Positions 60,559 to 64,000 of a stretch of DNA of 64,000 nucleotides are shown piece after piece. Numbering within the stretch: the first letter of the stretch is position 1; every line of letters begins with the position of its first letter. The notes under the pieces were generated by a model. The model did not search any database and had not been told where the DNA came from. It saw only the letters and a program-made list of their open reading frames with translations. Source of the stretch: Taeniopygia guttata (lineage: Eukaryota > Chordata > Aves > Passeriformes > Estrildidae); assembly GCF_048771995.1 (NCBI RefSeq), contig NC_133028.1, forward strand, positions 69,867,501 through 69,931,500. The letters are read 5' to 3'. The translations under genes were made by a program, and so were the position numbers.

Positions 60559-61840
60559 CTAAAGCAGACACCATCACATGATTTCTATTGGCCAAACCTG
60601 AAACTGCAGCAGCCTGCACAGAACCAAAACCTAACCCCCTAACTCACTTAGGCAGACCAGAGGAACCCCACGGTTCAGACAACTGCACCACTGGCCACAC
60701 CAGGAGATCAGAAATAGGAGGTATAGAGAGTTAGATCCTTTAACATCACCTCAGAGATGAGAAGCAGGCAAAAACACAAACCCAGTGCCCTCAAAATGCT
60801 GCCCACTGAAATTCAGACCAATGTAATCAGAAGGCTCCAGACTTCCTGTACCTCTTTCTTATGTAGTAGTAGATGATGGCGAGTATTCCACTGGTCAGTA
60901 TTCCTATACCAATCCCCACAGCAATGTAGCGCTCATAAGAATTATGTGCATATGAATTTAGTGTTAAATGTTCACACCTCTCTCCATTATAACCTGCAAG
61001 ACACCTACAAAATAAATACACGTCATGCAAAAAATTATTCAGAGCTTGTTTCACTTTCTATTCCAAACACATCAGTTTTCATCAGTTTTGAACAGATCAC
61101 AAAACATCTAAACAAGGGAGGGCTGAACCTGGTGCTCACTCAGAACCTCTTCCCTCCACGAAGACTACCAGTTGTCCCAGTTTATCTAGGTTAAAGCTAG
61201 CTTGAGTACTGCAGTCACAGCAGCACACAGTCTAAACATCACCTGGTTGTGCAGGGTGTGGACCAAGAGTGCTGTGCTCTGCTGATCCTCAGCTGTTGTA
61301 ATGTCTCCAGAGGCCAAGACTATCCACTGTGCATCCTAGAGAATTGTAAGGACACCATGGTCCTGACTGGTATGCGGTTGTGGAATAAGGGAGTTGGAGC
61401 TGAAAGGTTGGAAGGTGCTGTTCCCTTCTTAGTACTCACTGTGAACATCTACCCATTCCTTTACTACTTACTCCAGCACCAGCTGTGATTTGAGATGGCA
61501 CCAGTGACCTGCAAAGCTGTGAATTCCCCCTCTCCCTTCCTTAGTTTGACACTAGCACAGCAATACAGCGTTGTTCGCAGTCCTGAGACACCATGGCACT
61601 CAGGTCTGTCCCAAAGTTTAATCCTGCAAATACCTGACACTGTGAAGTTGCACACCCAGCACATGAAGAATCAATGCCAGTGTCATTTTTGAAGAAGGAT
61701 ATAATAGGCAGTTCCTTACTTGCATATGGGCTTCCTCAGTTCGCTGTGGAAGGCACAGAGCCCATTGATACAATAGCTGTGGTGTTCCTCAAGGCAGGTC
61801 TGCATCAGCTTCAAGAGCTTTGGCTGCTCTGTATAATCTA
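60504..61840 (-). CDS. EPGN: Epigen precursor, last three coding exons (5' part not located)
   Basis: Low-affinity, broad EGF-family ligand precursor. Seen: exons 61720-61840, 60852-61004 and 60504-60558, phases 1,2,2. The EGF domain starts [16 protein letters not shown], continues [13 protein letters not shown] and ends [17 protein letters not shown], with canonical cysteine spacing. It is followed by a glycine/isoleucine-rich helix ([13 protein letters not shown]...) and a basic tail. The text CEHLTL, YIAVGIG and [11 protein letters not shown] parallels mammalian epigen closely. Signal peptide and propeptide exons were not found between 61841 and the window edge. They may be small and unrecognised, or beyond 64000. 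EPGN is the most upstream gene of the cluster in transcription order. Confidence 0.93.
60852..61004 (-). CDS. EPGN: EPGN exon with end of EGF domain and membrane helix
   Basis: Acceptor tatttattttgtag before 61004. The donor is AG|gtacag after 60852, canonical GT but a weak consensus. 153 bases, phase 2 to phase 2. If not spliced, translation would add only YRKSGAF and stop at 60834-60832, a possible alternative tail. The position equals that of the EREG exon 4 donor. Confidence 0.92.
61720..61840 (-). CDS. EPGN: EPGN EGF exon (cysteines 1-4)
   Basis: Acceptor tgttctttcacag before 61840, donor AA|gtaagg after 61720. 121 bases, phase 1 to phase 2, as for the matching AREG and EREG exons. It encodes [15 protein letters not shown] followed by [13 protein letters not shown] and [11 protein letters not shown]. 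Confidence 0.93.
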
Positions 61841-64000
61841 CTGTGAAAGAACAAAGTCATGTTATGTTTAGGACAAAACATCATTTGAACCTATTTTCAC
61901 ACCTGAAGCAGAACAGACACTGTGGAGCAAACACTCCATGCATCAATTTACCGTGCAGTGTCTCGTGAGCTGATTCAGTCAGCACTGAACAGAGCAAGCT
62001 TCCCAGACAGTCCAGCACAGCTTTGAGAAAGCACAAATTGCAAATAAATCACCTGCTCTTGAGGAACAAGTACAGAAATTACTATGGGAGATCCACACAG
62101 GGTAACATCAACACTACCCATTCTGCAATCCAATCAGAACAACTATCCCAGCAAAACCAGGGGTTTAGGACACAAGGCAAGCACTGAATTATTCTCAGTA
62201 TCCTTCCCGGTCTGAATTCAGTTAATGGTTAATTTTTTTCTTTTCCTTGTCCCAAGACAAACTATTGCATTTCTAGTACTCCTGCCTGCCAGCTCTGCAG
62301 CCATGAGTGAGGATGCATGGTGGGACTCCTCCCACCCTTTTCCACAGTCCAATGTTAGCCGAGTGTCCCATAAGAGTTCTAAGCTGCCAAGATTCTGTGG
62401 ATAGTTTTTGCTGCGAAAAGCACAGTCCATGGCTAGTGAGGCTCTGAACTGGTGCTGAATTCTACACAACTAGGTCAGCAAGCACACTTCTTGAACAGAA
62501 AATGCTACCTTATTCCCTTATTCAGAGTGGTTCAAATGGGAATACAGAAGTCCTGGGAACACGGGCACAGCCAGTAAAGAGAAAGCTCCAAAGCTTTGCC
62601 ATCGCTGCAGGCATCTGTTCCAACTGGTCTCCCTACCCAGTTCCAGCACTCACTTGGCGGGGTGGGGTGTCCAAGCAATGACTTGCTATTTCAGGGGACT
62701 GCCTCAGTGACAGCTGAAGGTGATTTCCTAACAGAGTGCATGTCAACAGCAGCTTTCAGTTATGACTACAAGAAAAATAACATCTTGCAGCAAGGTGACA
62801 AGGTCTGCTCAACAAAGGTGACTCAAAGGTAGAGCAAGCAGAAGCCTTCCTTTCTGACTAAGTGCTGAATCAAGGTCTGGAGATAGTACAATCATGGAAC
62901 CACTGCCACGGACACAAGCCTCGAGCCTCCTTGAGGGCAACTTGTGCCATAACACACTTTCCAGGATTAACAGCACCAAGCCCCTAAATTCCCAATCAAA
63001 TTCCAGTCTGAGCCATTTAATGGCAGGAGCCTTCTTTGTGTGCTCTTCTAAGTAGTTTTGGGGGTTTTTGTCTTCCTCCTCTCTGCAGCTTTATCAGAGG
63101 TGACAAGCAATGGCAAACAGCTGCTCTCGCTAGAGCAGCTCTCCACTTCAGCTGTGAATGATGTGGTTTGGACACCCAAAAGGCATGATGCTATCACTGA
63201 CACTCAGATCAAACAATTCCTTTGAGAACAGTGTTTCTCAAACCTGACAGAGTAACCAGACTTGCAGCTTAGGAAAAGACTTAGGGAGAAGAAGTGACAA
63301 TTCAGGTCTGCTTGAGAAATGACATGTTGGCTTACTGCACTTCCTCAGAAAAGCTACAGAGGTGGGAGAAGCATGTCTTGTTTTAAAATGAACTTCTAGT
63401 GGCTGAGAAAAGGATATCTTATCCATCCTTCCATGGAGAAAAAGTTACCTACAAGTTTCTCTTCACAGTGTGGGGCCTAGAAACATGAGGGAGGAAGTTG
63501 GTGCTGGCTAAATAGAAGCTCTAGTATCCAGCTTTGGCTCTGGGAATACTGCTGACAACCTCTGGAGACTGGCTTGTTGGCTAAGAGCACAGTCCTCAAA
63601 GAATCAGGCCTTAGAGAGACAGACTTAAGGAAGAAGAAAGGGCAGTTCTCATGAAGAAAAGGCAGATTTTGGGACAAGAGATGGATGACCCTACTGGCTG
63701 TACAGGAGAACTGTATGCTGTTCTCTGATGAGGAAAATGCAATGGAAAGCACACAATCAGCAGAGCTGCAGGGCTCAGCATGCCAAGGAGATCCAGGATG
63801 CTGGGGACTCACAAAAGCCCACTCTGGTTAGGTCTCAAGCACCTGCAGAACAGCTACCTAAGCTCTGCAGGGAAGAGTTACATAAAACAGACAATGGCAC
63901 ATCTATACTTTTCCCAGGAGCCTCCTCAAACACTTGGGCACCAACTGTTTTGAATCACCACTTCAACACAAAGTCCACGAGGAAAAATCACTGAAAATAC
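61841..64000. other. EPGN upstream intron or 5' region, no exon found
   Basis: Exons for the EPGN signal peptide and propeptide should be upstream on the minus strand. By family rule exon 2 should be phase 1 to phase 1 (length divisible by three). No candidate satisfied splice sites, phase and an open frame together. Confidence 0.5.

Noticed and set aside
62053..62122. Candidate EPGN exon 2 between attgcag and gagcag|gtgatt
   Set aside because: Length 70 is not divisible by three, so the phase-1 to phase-1 rule fails, and the required frame meets a stop.
62650..62720. Candidate EPGN exon ending at a gtgagt donor, with AVTEAVP-like text
   Set aside because: The frame resembling the mammalian propeptide stops immediately, and the frame required by the downstream exon has a TGA.
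1..64000. CRISPR arrays, phage, plasmid or novel prokaryote-type systems
   Set aside because: Sequence is spliced vertebrate DNA. The only regular tandem array is the AREG intronic minisatellite, whose units lack unique spacers.

Overview
The window is vertebrate nuclear DNA, almost certainly from a bird. The genes are split into small exons with GT-AG introns, several degenerate 3' ends of CR1 LINEs (the dominant avian retrotransposon) are scattered between them, introns are short, and the promoters are GC-rich. No feature fixes the species. There are no bacterial-style operons, rRNA, tRNA, CRISPR arrays or intact transposons. Most long open reading frames are chance or GC-driven and do not correspond to exons.

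Three genes are supported, all on the minus strand, head to tail: epigen (EPGN, 61840 to 60504, 5' exons not located), epiregulin (EREG, ATG at 41334 to stop at 34041) and amphiregulin (AREG, ATG at 20443 to stop at 14686). They encode type I membrane precursors of EGF-family ligands for ErbB receptors. Each EGF domain has the canonical spacing C-x7-C-x4-C-x10-C-x-C-x8-C, is split by an intron at the same place (between the fourth and fifth cysteines), and is followed by one membrane helix. The order matches the EPGN-EREG-AREG cluster of other amniotes. I assembled the coding exons by hand. AREG gives 216 codons and EREG 153, with splice phases that agree at every junction. EPGN gives its last three exons, including a very small final exon at 60504-60558.

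Layout, left to right: 1-12.07 kb, no recognised gene; 12.1-20.6 kb, AREG with a GC-rich 21-bp minisatellite in intron 1; 20.64-21.48 kb, two CR1 fragments beside the AREG promoter; 21.5-33.1 kb, intergenic with a CTCF-like motif at 28.73 kb; 33.14-33.59 kb, CR1; 33.7-41.5 kb, EREG; 41.7-60.5 kb, a large gap without genes that holds several blocks looking like developmental enhancers; 60.5-61.84 kb, EPGN 3' half; 61.84-64 kb, EPGN intron or upstream sequence in which I could not find exons 1-2. Betacellulin (BTC), expected beyond AREG in the amniote order, was not found in the leftmost 12 kb.

The products are expected to be made as membrane precursors, shed by ADAM-type proteases and then act on EGFR/ErbB4 on the same or nearby cells. 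The two genes whose promoters are visible (AREG, EREG) share a CATAAA(A)G TATA-like box about 130 bp upstream of the ATG, and both 3' ends are rich in AU elements, which fits rapidly induced, short-lived mRNAs.
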